A stretch of DNA of 64,000 bases from Sphingobium sp. CCH11-B1 (GTDB lineage Bacteria > Pseudomonadota > Alphaproteobacteria > Sphingomonadales > Sphingomonadaceae): assembly GCF_001556865.1 (NCBI RefSeq), contig NZ_LSJY01000112.1, positions 32,924-96,923 on the forward strand, written 5' to 3'. Of this stretch, positions 44,212 to 53,232 are shown one piece after another (within the stretch, counting starts at the first letter, position 1; every line of letters begins with the position of its first letter). A model generated the notes under the pieces. It made no database searches. It saw nothing but the letters and a program-made list of their open reading frames with translations, and was not told the origin of the DNA. The translations under genes were made by a program, and so were the position numbers.

Positions 44212-46513
44212 GCGCGATCCAGACTGGCCGGTGCTGACCAAGCCCTCGCATCCGCATGACAGCGCACGGCTCCATGTCAGCGGCACGGCGCGCTACGCTG
44301 ACGACATGGCGGAACCGGCCGACATGCTCCACCTCGCCTTCGGGCAAAGCAGCCAGGCCCATGCGCGCATCATCGCCATGGACCTCGACGCCGTACGCGC
44401 GGCGCCCGGCGTGGTCGCCGTGTTCACCGCTGCCGATATCCCCGGCGCCAATGATGTAAGCCCCGTTGCGGGCGACGACCGGCTGCTGGCGGAGGGCGAG
44501 GTACTCCATGTGGGCCAAGCGGTCTTCCTGGTCGCCGCCGCCAGCCGACAAGCGGCGCGCAAGGCGGCGCGACTCGGCCGGGTCGACTATGAACCACTGC
44601 CCGCTTTTCTGACGATCGAGGCGGCGCAGGCGGCCGGATCGCTGATCGAACCCACGCAGCGCATGGCGCGGGGCGACGTCCACGCCGCACTGGCAGCCGC
44701 GCCGTTTAGCCTCACCGGCGGGTTCGACATTGGCGGGCAGGATCACTTCTATCTCGAGGGACAGGTCGCGGTCGCGACGCCGGGCGAGGACGGGCAGATG
44801 CACATCCTCAGCTCCACCCAGCATCCCAGCGAAGTGCAGCACCTAATCGCCCATATGCTCCACCGTAGTTCGGCCGATGTCACAGTGGAGGTGCGCCGTA
44901 TGGGCGGTGCGTTCGGCGGCAAGGAGACGCAGGCCGCCCTGTTCGCCGCCGCCGCCGCGCTGGTGGCGCATCGCACCGGCCGTCCCGCCAAGTTCCGCTG
45001 CGACCGGGACGACGACATGGCGATGACCGGCAAGCGCCACGCGTTTGCCATCGGCTATGATGTCGGGTTCGACGCACAAGGGCATGTGCTGGCGCTAAAG
45101 CTGCGTTTGGCGTCGCGTTGCGGGGCAACCGTGGACCTGTCGCCCGCGATCAATGATCGCGCGATGTTCCATGCCGACAATTGCTATTATCTGCCCGCTG
45201 TCGAAATCGTGTCGGAACGGCTGAAGACCCACACCGTGTCCGACACCGCCTTTCGCGGTTTCGGCGGGCCGCAGGGCATGATCGCGATCGAGCGGATCAT
45301 GGACGATATCGCGGCCCGTCTAGGGCTGGACCCGCTCGATGTACGGACCGCCAATCTCTACGGCCCCGGCCGCGATGTCACCCCCTATGACATGACCATC
45401 GCCGACAATATCGCGCCGCAAATTATTGCAAGGCTGCGCGCGGACTCGCGCTACGACGCGCGCAGCAAGGACATTGCCGCCTTCAACGCGGCAAGCCCGA
45501 TCATCAAAAAGGGAATTGCGCTGACCCCGGTCAAGTTCGGGATCAGCTTCACCACCACCCATCTCAACCAGGCCGGCGCGCTGGTGCTGGTTTATGCCGA
45601 CGGCAGCATCCAGATCAACCATGGCGGCACCGAAATGGGCCAGGGATTGTACATCAAGGTCGCGCAGGTTGTGGCCGACGTGTTCGCCGTGCCCATTGAC
45701 CAAGTGCGGATCACCGCGACCCGAACGGACAAGGTGCCCAACACCTCCGCGACGGCGGCCTCGTCCGGCGCGGACCTTAACGGCATGGCCGCCTATCATG
45801 CCGCGATGACCATTCGCGATCGATTGGCCGACTTTGCGGCCCGAACCTTCGGCTGTCCGATAGAGACGGTGCACTTCACCCCCGACGGCGTCATCGCCGG
45901 CAAGGATAAGCTGTCCTTCGGCCAGCTCTGCCGCAAGGCCCATATCGGCCGCATCTCGCTCGCCTCCACCGGCTATTATGCGACGCCCGACATCGCCTAC
46001 GACCGCGCGGCGCATAAGGGGCAGCCGTTCTACTATTTCGCCTATGGCGCGGCCGTCAGTGAGGTCGCGATCGACACGCTCACCGGCGAGCATAAGGTGC
46101 TGGCCGTGGACATCCTCCACGATGTCGGCAAATCGCTCAATCCGCTCATCGATCTGGGTCAGATCGAAGGCGGTTTCCTTCAGGGACAGGGCTGGCTGAC
46201 AACGGAGGAACTGGTCTTTGACGACAAGGGCCGCCTGCTCACCCACTCGCCCGCGACCTACAAGATTCCGACCGCGTCGGATCGGCCGCTGCGGATGGCC
46301 ATTTCCCTCTGGGACGGGGAGAATGTGCAGCCGACCATCAATCGGTCGAAGGCGGTCGGAGAGCCGCCCTTCATGCTGGCGATTTCGGTCTTCTCGGCCC
46401 TCACGCGCGCCATCGCCTCGGTCGCGCCGGACAAGCGCGACCTCCCCGCGCTCAGCGCGCCGGCGACGCCCGAACGCATCTTGCGCGCCGTATGCGAGCA
46501 TCGTGCGCCATGA
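44204..46513 (+). CDS. xdhB: Xanthine dehydrogenase molybdenum subunit
   Basis: A 769-residue molybdopterin-binding subunit that hydroxylates hypoxanthine and xanthine to urate. Characteristic segments: GGQDHFYLEGQVAVA, RRMGGAFGGKETQAALFA, DTAFRGFGGPQGMIAIE (Arg in the purine site), NHGGTEMGQGLYIKVAQVV, and the catalytic Glu in SKAVGEPPFMLAISV. It overlaps xdhA by 8 nt and xdhC by 4 nt. Confidence 0.95.
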   Translation: MAERDPDWPVLTKPSHPHDSARLHVSGTARYADDMAEPADMLHLAFGQSSQAHARIIAMDLDAVRAAPGVVAVFTAADIPGANDVSPVAGDDRLLAEGEVLHVGQAVFLVAAASRQAARKAARLGRVDYEPLPAFLTIEAAQAAGSLIEPTQRMARGDVHAALAAAPFSLTGGFDIGGQDHFYLEGQVAVATPGEDGQMHILSSTQHPSEVQHLIAHMLHRSSADVTVEVRRMGGAFGGKETQAALFAAAAALVAHRTGRPAKFRCDRDDDMAMTGKRHAFAIGYDVGFDAQGHVLALKLRLASRCGATVDLSPAINDRAMFHADNCYYLPAVEIVSERLKTHTVSDTAFRGFGGPQGMIAIERIMDDIAARLGLDPLDVRTANLYGPGRDVTPYDMTIADNIAPQIIARLRADSRYDARSKDIAAFNAASPIIKKGIALTPVKFGISFTTTHLNQAGALVLVYADGSIQINHGGTEMGQGLYIKVAQVVADVFAVPIDQVRITATRTDKVPNTSATAASSGADLNGMAAYHAAMTIRDRLADFAARTFGCPIETVHFTPDGVIAGKDKLSFGQLCRKAHIGRISLASTGYYATPDIAYDRAAHKGQPFYYFAYGAAVSEVAIDTLTGEHKVLAVDILHDVGKSLNPLIDLGQIEGGFLQGQGWLTTEELVFDDKGRLLTHSPATYKIPTASDRPLRMAISLWDGENVQPTINRSKAVGEPPFMLAISVFSALTRAIASVAPDKRDLPALSAPATPERILRAVCEHRAP

Positions 46514-47430
46514 TCGAGTGGCTCGGCTGGCTGGACCGTGTCGCCCGCAAGCAATCCAGCGCGTTGGTCAGCATTCTTGCCAGCGAAGGCTCCGCGCCGC
46601 GCGGCGCGGGCACCCGGATGCTGGTCACGGCCGATGCCCTGTTCGGCACGATCGGCGGCGGGCAGCTGGAGTATCGGGCGGCGGAGCAGGCGCGGGCAAT
46701 CCTGGCGATGCCGCCGGGCTGCTGGCGTGTGCAGGATTATCCGTTGGGGCCGATGCTCGGCCAATGTTGCGGCGGGCGGGTGAGGCTGCTCATCGAGCAT
46801 GTCGATCCGGGTGGGCTCGACTGGATCGCCGATGCGGGTGAAGAGCGCGCGCTGGTATCGACCTTCACGCCCAACCGGATTGATCGGCATTGCACCCACG
46901 CCATGCCGCCTTCTCCCCTGTCGGCGCGGGGCGATCGGCCGCGCGAAGGAACCTGCCTGATCGAGATTTTCGGACAGAGGCGACGGCCTCTCTATCTGTT
47001 CGGCGCGGGCCATGTCGGCCAGGCGATAGCGCGTCATTGCACCGGCCTGCCCTTCCGCCTGGCCTGGTTCGATACGCGGCCGGTGTTCGACACGGTCGAA
47101 GGCGTTACCATCGTTCCGGAAGCCGCGATCGAGCAATGTGTCGCCGAAGCGCCCGAGGACGCGGCGATCTTGATCCTGACCCATGATCACGCCCTGGATT
47201 ATCGGCTGACCAAGGCTGCGCTCGATGGGCCGCCCGTCGCTTTTGTCGGGCTGATCGGATCGGAGACCAAACGGGCGCGCTTCCACGCCCGGCTGGAACG
47301 GGATGGGATAGGCGCCGAAGCGCGCGCCCGGCTGACCTGTCCGATTGGCATAACACATATCATTGGAAAGGAACCGGACGTCATCGCCGTCGCCACCCTT
47401 GCCCAGCTGCTTCAGATGAGGAGCCGATGA
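46510..47430 (+). CDS. xdhC: Xanthine dehydrogenase accessory protein XdhC
   Basis: A 306-residue chaperone that binds sulphurated molybdenum cofactor and inserts it into XdhB. The N-terminal XdhC/CoxI domain shows LASEGSAPRGAGTRMLVT, GTIGGGQLEYRA and LGQCCGGRVRLL; the C-terminal Rossmann-like domain shows LYLFGAGHVGQAIAR and ILTHDHALD. The ATG at 46510 overlaps the xdhB stop (ATGA). Confidence 0.93.
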   Translation: MIEWLGWLDRVARKQSSALVSILASEGSAPRGAGTRMLVTADALFGTIGGGQLEYRAAEQARAILAMPPGCWRVQDYPLGPMLGQCCGGRVRLLIEHVDPGGLDWIADAGEERALVSTFTPNRIDRHCTHAMPPSPLSARGDRPREGTCLIEIFGQRRRPLYLFGAGHVGQAIARHCTGLPFRLAWFDTRPVFDTVEGVTIVPEAAIEQCVAEAPEDAAILILTHDHALDYRLTKAALDGPPVAFVGLIGSETKRARFHARLERDGIGAEARARLTCPIGITHIIGKEPDVIAVATLAQLLQMRSR

Positions 47431-48725
47431 CGCTCAAGGCCTATCGTGGCGAAATCCTGTCGGTCCCGCACGATCCGCGCCACCACCCCGACGCCGTCCG
47501 GCACGAACCCGACGGGCTGCTGGTGGCGGAAGACGGCATCATCGTGGCGCGGGGCGCTTATGCTGATTTGGCTGACCGCTATCCGGGCGTAGCCGTGGAA
47601 ACCCTTTCCGGCCTGATCGTGCCTGGCTTCATCGACGCGCATGTCCATTATCCGCAGATGGACCGCATCGCCGCCCATGGAGAACAACTGCTCGACTGGC
47701 TCGAAAGGCATATCTTCCCGGCCGAAAAGGCCTTCGCCGATCGCGCCCATGCAAGCCAGGTGGCGGACCTGTTCCTGAACGAACTGCTCCGCAACGGCAC
47801 GACCAGCGCGCTGGTCTTTCCCACGGTCCATGCCCATTCGGTCGATGCGCTGTTTGACGCGGCGCTCGCTCGCAACATGCGGATCGCATCGGGCAAGGTG
47901 CTGATGGACCTTGGCCCGGAAGGGCTGCGCGACACGGTCGAGGCCGCACGCGAGGATAGCGAGGCGCTGATCCGTCGCTGGCGCGGCCGGGGGCGTCTCT
48001 CCTACGCGGTGACGCCCCGTTTCGCGCTGACCTCCAGCGACGCGCAACTGAGGCTGGCGGGCGATCTGCTGGCCGCGCATCCCGATATATTGCTGCACAC
48101 GCATCTAGCAGAAAATCTGCGCGAATGTGCGGCGGTGATCGATCGCTTTCCCGACGCCTACCATTATCTCGACGCCTATGACCGGTTCGGCATGGTAGGC
48201 GCCCGATCCGTTTTCGCCCATGGCATCCATATGTGCGACCGGTCCTGCGCGCGGATGGCAGAGGCAGGCGCGGGCATAGCCATATGCCCCAGTTCCAACC
48301 TCTTCCTGGGGTCGGGCTTCTTAGATTTCGAGCTGGCGGACAGGCATGGCATCCGGCTGGGCCTGGGCACCGATATCGGCGCGGGCACCTCCTTCTCAAT
48401 GCTCTTCACCGCCGGTCTCGCCTATCAGGCGGCGCTGGCGCGCGGCACCGCGCTCGATCCGTTCCGCGGGCTGTATCTGGCGACGGCGGGAAGCGCGGCG
48501 CTTGTGCATATCGACGACCGGGTCGGCAGCCTCGTGCCCGGCCAAGAGGCCGATTTCGTGGTACTGGATAGTCGCGCGACGCCCCTGCTCGCGCGGCGGA
48601 CGACCGGCGCGTCGCTGGCCGAAAGGCTGTTCGCGCTACAGATATTGGGCGACGATCGGGCGATTGGGCGCACCTACATCATGGGCGAATGCGCCTGGGA
48701 CAGGAATAGCGAAGGACTGGCATGA
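47427..48725 (+). CDS. guaD: Guanine deaminase
   Basis: A 432-residue amidohydrolase-superfamily enzyme that converts guanine to xanthine. Zinc and catalytic motifs are FIDAHVHYPQMDRIAA, LHTHLAENLRE, SVFAHGIHM and GLGTDIGAGTSFSM; CPSSNLFLGSG is a guanine-deaminase feature. Length and motifs match the GuaD subgroup. It overlaps both neighbours by 4 nt and feeds XdhAB. Confidence 0.94.
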   Translation: MTLKAYRGEILSVPHDPRHHPDAVRHEPDGLLVAEDGIIVARGAYADLADRYPGVAVETLSGLIVPGFIDAHVHYPQMDRIAAHGEQLLDWLERHIFPAEKAFADRAHASQVADLFLNELLRNGTTSALVFPTVHAHSVDALFDAALARNMRIASGKVLMDLGPEGLRDTVEAAREDSEALIRRWRGRGRLSYAVTPRFALTSSDAQLRLAGDLLAAHPDILLHTHLAENLRECAAVIDRFPDAYHYLDAYDRFGMVGARSVFAHGIHMCDRSCARMAEAGAGIAICPSSNLFLGSGFLDFELADRHGIRLGLGTDIGAGTSFSMLFTAGLAYQAALARGTALDPFRGLYLATAGSAALVHIDDRVGSLVPGQEADFVVLDSRATPLLARRTTGASLAERLFALQILGDDRAIGRTYIMGECAWDRNSEGLA

Positions 48726-49738
48726 CCGATATCGACAATTTCATCGCTGGTCTGCCCAAGGCGGAATTGCACCTGCATATCGAAGGCAGCCTGGAGCCCG
48801 AGCTGATGTTCGCGCTCGCCAGGCGCAACGGTATCGCCATCCCCTATGCCTCGGTCGAGGATGTGCGCGCGGCCTACGCCTTTTCCAACCTTCAGGATTT
48901 CCTCGACATCTACTATGCCGGGGCGGATGTGCTGCGGACACGGCAGGATTTCCATGATCTGGCGGCCGCCTATTTCGACCGGGCGGCGGCCGACGGCGTG
49001 CTCCATGCCGAGATCATGTTCGACCCGCAGACTCATACCGCGCGCGGCATCGCGTTCGACACGGTGGTCGAGGGGCTTGTGTCCGCCTGCGCCGACGCGG
49101 AAGCGAAATATGGTCTTACCAGCCGACTCATCCTGTGCTTCCTGCGCCATCTGAGCGAAGCCGAAGCGTTCGAGACGCTCGCACAGGCAGAACCCTGGCT
49201 GGACCGGATAGCGGCGGTGGGGCTGGACTCGTCGGAGATCGGCCACCCGCCGGAGAAGTTCGCGCGCGTCTTCGCCGCCGCGCGGGACAAGGGGCTGAAG
49301 CTCGTCGCCCATGCCGGCGAAGAGGGGCCGCCCGCTTATGTCATGCAAGCGCTCGACATCCTTCAGGTCGACCGCATCGACCATGGCAACCGATCACTTG
49401 AGGATGCCGCGCTGACCGATCGACTGGCGCAAGAGGGCATGACGCTGACGGTCTGCCCGCTCTCCAATCTCAAGCTGTGCGTGATCGACAGACTTGAGGA
49501 TCATCCGATCGATCGGATGCTGGAGCTAGGCCTCCACGCCACGATCAATTCGGACGACCCCGCCTATTTCGGCGGCTATGTCGCGGACAATTACCGCGCT
49601 GTCGCGGCGGCGCGTGGATTGACGCGCGCGCAGCTCGTCACCTTGGCGCGCAACAGCTTTGCCGGTTCTTTCCTGCCGCCCGAGGCGGTGTCGACGCATC
49701 TCCAGCGCATCGACGCCTATGTGGCAGCGAGTTCATGA
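48722..49738 (+). CDS. Adenine deaminase (adenosine deaminase family)
   Basis: A 338-residue zinc hydrolase of the adenosine/adenine deaminase family. Motifs: LPKAELHLHIEGSLEPEL, LKLVAHAGEEGPP (catalytic Glu), VDRIDHGNRS and the C-terminal INSDDPAYFGGYV. The SDDPAYFGG form is typical of the adenine-specific branch rather than adenosine deaminase, so conversion of adenine to hypoxanthine is most likely. It overlaps guaD and the next gene by 4 nt each. Confidence 0.9.
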   Translation: MTDIDNFIAGLPKAELHLHIEGSLEPELMFALARRNGIAIPYASVEDVRAAYAFSNLQDFLDIYYAGADVLRTRQDFHDLAAAYFDRAAADGVLHAEIMFDPQTHTARGIAFDTVVEGLVSACADAEAKYGLTSRLILCFLRHLSEAEAFETLAQAEPWLDRIAAVGLDSSEIGHPPEKFARVFAAARDKGLKLVAHAGEEGPPAYVMQALDILQVDRIDHGNRSLEDAALTDRLAQEGMTLTVCPLSNLKLCVIDRLEDHPIDRMLELGLHATINSDDPAYFGGYVADNYRAVAAARGLTRAQLVTLARNSFAGSFLPPEAVSTHLQRIDAYVAASS

Positions 49739-50835
49739 GACTGCTGTCCATCATCCTTCTCGCCTTGCTGTCGGTCAACGCCGCGCAGGCGCAGGACGGA
49801 CGACACAAGGTCATCATCGACGATGAAGGCTTCGCGCTGATGCACCTGATGCTGCTCCAGGCGCCCGAGGTCGATGTTTTGGGCATCACCACCGTATCGG
49901 GCAATGTCTGGGCCAACCGCGCCACCGCAATGGCATTGCGCGGCTTGGAGATTGCCGGCCGGACCGACGTGCCGGTCGTGCAAGGCGCGACCTTTCCGCT
50001 GCTCAATTCCGAAAAGCAGACCGATCGCTGGGAATCGCTCTACGGCAAGCTCACCTGGAAGGGCGCGTGGATGAAACAATGGGTCGAGACAACGGCGCAG
50101 AGCACGCCGCCCTATTTCGGCCCCACCGATCCCGTGCATCTTCCCGAAGGCGACCCGACCACCAGGCCGGCCGACGAGATCGCAGCCAATTTCCTGATCC
50201 GCATGGTCCGCCGTTATCCGGGCGAGATCACGATCATCGCCTGCGGGCCACTCACCAATCTGGCGCTGGCGCAGCGGCTGGACCCGGCCTTTGCGGGGCT
50301 GGCGAAGGAGCTGGTCTATATGGGCGGCAGCCTCAATCCCCGACAGACGCTGGACAATGTGTCGGCGGCGCAATTCGCCCGGGAGTTCGTCAATACACCG
50401 CGCCGCGAATTCAACATGCGTTTCGATCCCGAAGCCGCCAGCATCGTTTCGCGCAGCCCTTGGCGGAAGATCACTATCGTGCCGGTCGATCCGTCGACTG
50501 ATACGCAGCGCACGAAGGCGCTGCTTGACCGCATGGCGAAGGCCGCGCCGCCCCAGCTTGCGGCCTATATCCGCGCGATGGAGCCCGGCTTTCCGCTATG
50601 GGACGAAATTGCCGCCGGCATATGGTTGGACCCCGGCCTGATCACCCGGCACGAAACGCTGTTCATCGACTATAATACGCAGTTCGGGGCAGGCTATGGC
50701 GACATGCTGTCCTGGCACCGCGCCTATCGGCCCGACCTTGGCGAGCAGCCCGCCGACGTGGTCGAGGCGATCGACACCAAGCTTCTGGAAACGCTGATGG
50801 TGCGGCTGATGGCCGAACGGCGCAAGGCGAACTGA
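49735..50835 (+). CDS. Exported nucleoside hydrolase-like protein with altered metal motif
   Basis: A 366-residue protein of the inosine-uridine nucleoside hydrolase superfamily with a signal peptide (MRLLSIILLALLSVNAAQAQ). The core segments VDVLGITTVSGNVWANRAT, IIACGPLTNLALAQRLDP and KELVYMGGSLN are present. The N-terminal calcium motif, normally DTDPGxDD, reads VIIDDEGFALMHLML, so two metal Asp are lost; the C-terminal Asp is probably in LWDEIAAGIWLDP. It may split purine nucleosides in the periplasm or have a changed activity. Last gene of the long operon. Confidence 0.85.
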   Translation: MRLLSIILLALLSVNAAQAQDGRHKVIIDDEGFALMHLMLLQAPEVDVLGITTVSGNVWANRATAMALRGLEIAGRTDVPVVQGATFPLLNSEKQTDRWESLYGKLTWKGAWMKQWVETTAQSTPPYFGPTDPVHLPEGDPTTRPADEIAANFLIRMVRRYPGEITIIACGPLTNLALAQRLDPAFAGLAKELVYMGGSLNPRQTLDNVSAAQFAREFVNTPRREFNMRFDPEAASIVSRSPWRKITIVPVDPSTDTQRTKALLDRMAKAAPPQLAAYIRAMEPGFPLWDEIAAGIWLDPGLITRHETLFIDYNTQFGAGYGDMLSWHRAYRPDLGEQPADVVEAIDTKLLETLMVRLMAERRKAN

Positions 50836-50841
50836 CGCGCG

Positions 50842-51420
50842 TCAGACGTCGTCCGCGCCCAGCCAATGCTCGGTCTTGGGCGGCAGATATTGGGCCATCC
50901 GGTCGAGCAGCACGTCCGGCTCATCCTCCACCAGCAGCATCGCGCGATGGCGCGGCTGCAGGAAGCCTTCCTCGACCACCTGGTCGATGAAACGTGCCAT
51001 CGGCGTGTAGAAGCCGTTGACGTTGAGCAGGCCGACGGGCTTTTCATGATAGCCAAGCTGCGACCAGCACCAGGCCTCGAACATCTCTTCGAACGTTCCG
51101 ATGCCGCCGGGCAGGCAAATGAACCCATCGGCGAACTTCGCCATCATTGCCTTGCGTTCATGCATGGTCTTGACGACATGAAGCTGCGTGATGCCCTGGT
51201 GGTCATGCTCGCGCGCGCGCAGTGCTTCGGGAATGACGCCGATCACCTCACCTCCCGCAGTGCACACCGCATCCGCGATAATCCCCATCAACCCGACGGT
51301 GCCCCCGCCATAGACAAGGCCGATCCCACGTTCGGCGAGCAATGCCCCTACCCGCTCGGCGGCTTGAGCATAGACAGGCGAACGGCCGGGCGAAGAACCG
51401 AGATAGACACAGATACGCAA
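50842..51420 (-). CDS. LOG-family (TIGR00730) nucleotide phosphoribohydrolase
   Basis: A 192-residue Rossmann-fold protein of the LOG family, which removes ribose 5-phosphate from nucleoside 5'-monophosphates (AMP, or cytokinin nucleotides in plants and some bacteria). Motifs: GIGLVYGGGTVGLMGIIAD, MHERKAMMAKFADGFI and PGGIGTFEEMFEAW. The start is a TTG at 51420, chosen because GGAG lies 6 nt upstream and the upstream phosphoribosyltransferase gene ends at 51432. It is convergent with the purine operon, with only 6 nt between the stops. Confidence 0.88.
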   Translation of the reverse strand: MRICVYLGSSPGRSPVYAQAAERVGALLAERGIGLVYGGGTVGLMGIIADAVCTAGGEVIGVIPEALRAREHDHQGITQLHVVKTMHERKAMMAKFADGFICLPGGIGTFEEMFEAWCWSQLGYHEKPVGLLNVNGFYTPMARFIDQVVEEGFLQPRHRAMLLVEDEPDVLLDRMAQYLPPKTEHWLGADDV

Positions 51421-51431
51421 TGGTTTCTCCC

Positions 51432-51962
51432 TCAGGCGAGACGCTCGGGGACGGACAGCGCTTCCTCGATGATCGTGGTGCGCATCCCGACCGCTTCCCA
51501 AGGGAAGACGAACCAGCGTTTGTCTTCCTCCCGGTCGATCATTTGCGCCCAGTAATCGACACTCGCGCGGGACCGGCTGTTGTTGATAAGGACGGCGAAC
51601 CGCAGGTTCGCGCCCTCGCAATCATTGTCCGCCAGCAGCCGGCGGACATAGGCGATGGTGCCGCCGCTGTCGTTGATATCGTCGATGAAGAGCAGCTTCA
51701 CGCCCGCCGCGCTCTTGGCGGCGACTTTCGCCAGCAGTTCGTCGGCAAAGCCCGGCACCTTGGAACTATGGTCGATAGACAGCATCGGCAGGTCGGCGTG
51801 GTGGGAGATATAGACCGCCGGGACGAGGCCGCCGCGACCGATGCCGATCACGAAGTCCGGCTTCCAGTCGCTCTCGCCTATCTGTCTCGCGACGCTTCTG
51901 ACATCGGCCAGAAATGCTTCGTCGGTGATGTAGTGAAGTTCAGGGGCGGCCTCTATGCTCAT
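51432..51962 (-). CDS. Purine-type phosphoribosyltransferase
   Basis: A 176-residue type I phosphoribosyltransferase. The PRPP-binding motif is LLFIDDINDSGGTIAYV, preceded by the flexible-loop region and the PPi loop FVIGIGRGGLVPAVYIS. It resembles xanthine/guanine/hypoxanthine salvage enzymes, and its place in the purine locus supports a base-salvage role. It is followed after 11 nt by the LOG gene and preceded by the LysR gene (76 nt), so the three may be co-transcribed leftwards. Confidence 0.85.
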   Translation of the reverse strand: MSIEAAPELHYITDEAFLADVRSVARQIGESDWKPDFVIGIGRGGLVPAVYISHHADLPMLSIDHSSKVPGFADELLAKVAAKSAAGVKLLFIDDINDSGGTIAYVRRLLADNDCEGANLRFAVLINNSRSRASVDYWAQMIDREEDKRWFVFPWEAVGMRTTIIEEALSVPERLA

Positions 51963-52038
51963 GACGCGAATCCGTTAGCTCTGGAAATTCGCCGCTATCG
52001 GGTCGGCAGGCTTTGGGCAATCGGAACGCGACAAAAGT

Positions 52039-52974
52039 TTACAGATCGCCTGGCCCTTCGATCGACAAGGGATAGCTGAGCTGGCCAAAGCCGTTCTCGA
52101 TTTCCTGCAGCATCATCGTGGCGGCGTAGGACGGCGTGCGGGCCGAAGCCGTGCACAGGCCAAGGGTCATCGGCCGCAATATCGGGTCGGAGATTCGCGT
52201 GAAGGTCAACAGACCCCTGCGGACTTCGGTAATGACGTCCAGCGACGTCAGAATGCCGATGCCGACGCCTTGCGACACGAGCGAGGTGATCATCTGGATA
52301 TTGTCGGAGGACACGGCTTTATCCATGATCACGCCGGTCGTGCCTTCCAGCACCGAAACCTGCTCATATACGGCGAGTGGCCGTGCCGGCACGATCAGTT
52401 TTGACCCGCTGCAGGCGGAAAAGCGCGCTTCCCGCTTGGCGCCGAAGGGATGGCCGCAGGGCGTCACAAAACCCAGCACGACGTCAACGAAGGCGCGCAC
52501 CGCCAGGTCGCGAAAACTTTGCGGATCGAAGAAAATGCCGAAATCCACCTCACCCCGAGCCGTTGCCTGCCGGGCCAGATCATTTTCCATCACTCTGACG
52601 CCAACGCTGATGCCGGGATATTTGCCCTGAACCGACCGGATAACCGAGGGGATATAGCCCTTTGCCAAAGCGTCGATGACTGCGATCTCGACATGACCGC
52701 GCTTCAAGCCGCGTAGATCCTCTATCTGCGCGCGGACGTCGGCCATATTCTTCTGCCACTTGCTGCCCGCGGCCATCATGATCTCGCCCGCTGCGGTCAG
52801 GCGAAGGCCGGTCGGCAGGCGCTCGAAAAGCGGCATTCCAAGATTGGCTTCGACGTTCAATATCTGCCGGTCGATCGCCGAGGCAGAGACATTTAACTCG
52901 TCCGCCGCACGCCGGATCGAGCCCAGCCGCCCGACCGCGAGAAAATAGCGAAGGAAGCGGGAAAGAGCGGGCAC
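52039..52974 (-). CDS. LysR-family transcriptional regulator
   Basis: A 311-residue LysR-type regulator. The winged helix-turn-helix is in residues about 1-65 (LSRFLRYFLAVGRLGSIRRA, ADELNVSASAIDRQI, and LFERLPTGLRLTAAGE), followed by a periplasmic-binding-like effector domain. It is divergent from the TonB receptor operon and is the only regulator in the window, so it is the natural candidate to control the purine locus, with a purine intermediate as effector. A GTG at 52974 with AGG 6 nt upstream is preferred; a TTG at 52980 also fits the frame. Confidence 0.9.
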   Translation of the reverse strand: MPALSRFLRYFLAVGRLGSIRRAADELNVSASAIDRQILNVEANLGMPLFERLPTGLRLTAAGEIMMAAGSKWQKNMADVRAQIEDLRGLKRGHVEIAVIDALAKGYIPSVIRSVQGKYPGISVGVRVMENDLARQATARGEVDFGIFFDPQSFRDLAVRAFVDVVLGFVTPCGHPFGAKREARFSACSGSKLIVPARPLAVYEQVSVLEGTTGVIMDKAVSSDNIQMITSLVSQGVGIGILTSLDVITEVRRGLLTFTRISDPILRPMTLGLCTASARTPSYAATMMLQEIENGFGQLSYPLSIEGPGDL

Positions 52975-52981
52975 ACCCAAC

Positions 52982-53023
52982 CTATTTTTTGCAACGCAGC
53001 GTCGAGTTCATGGCATTTGCTCG
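52982..53023 (+). promoter_or_regulatory. Shared promoter block, copy 2 (candidate LysR operator)
   Basis: The block starts with the same 15 bases (CTATTTTTTGCAACG) as 30401-30415 and keeps about 31 of 42 matches overall. It lies immediately upstream of the LysR start codon and about 210-250 nt upstream of the TonB receptor gene, in the usual divergent LysR arrangement where one site serves autoregulation and activation. The rest of the divergent gap (53024-53232) shows no other clear element apart from the AAGGGGGG ribosome-binding site of the receptor gene. Confidence 0.5.
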
Positions 53024-53232
53024 CATCCCGTCAAGCCCCTAATTCGTCTCGTGGCATCTTCTGCATCATGCGAAACGGCATCGGGGTCGTCGCTGGCGCA
53101 GAGCAGTCACCACAACAGTCCGCAGCATCCAACCATGCGCGGCATTTTGAAAAGAGGAGAGGAGATCAGGGACAAGGGCCGGAGCGCATCGCCACGAGGC
53201 AGCGCTCGCCGGCTAAAGGGGGGTATATAATA

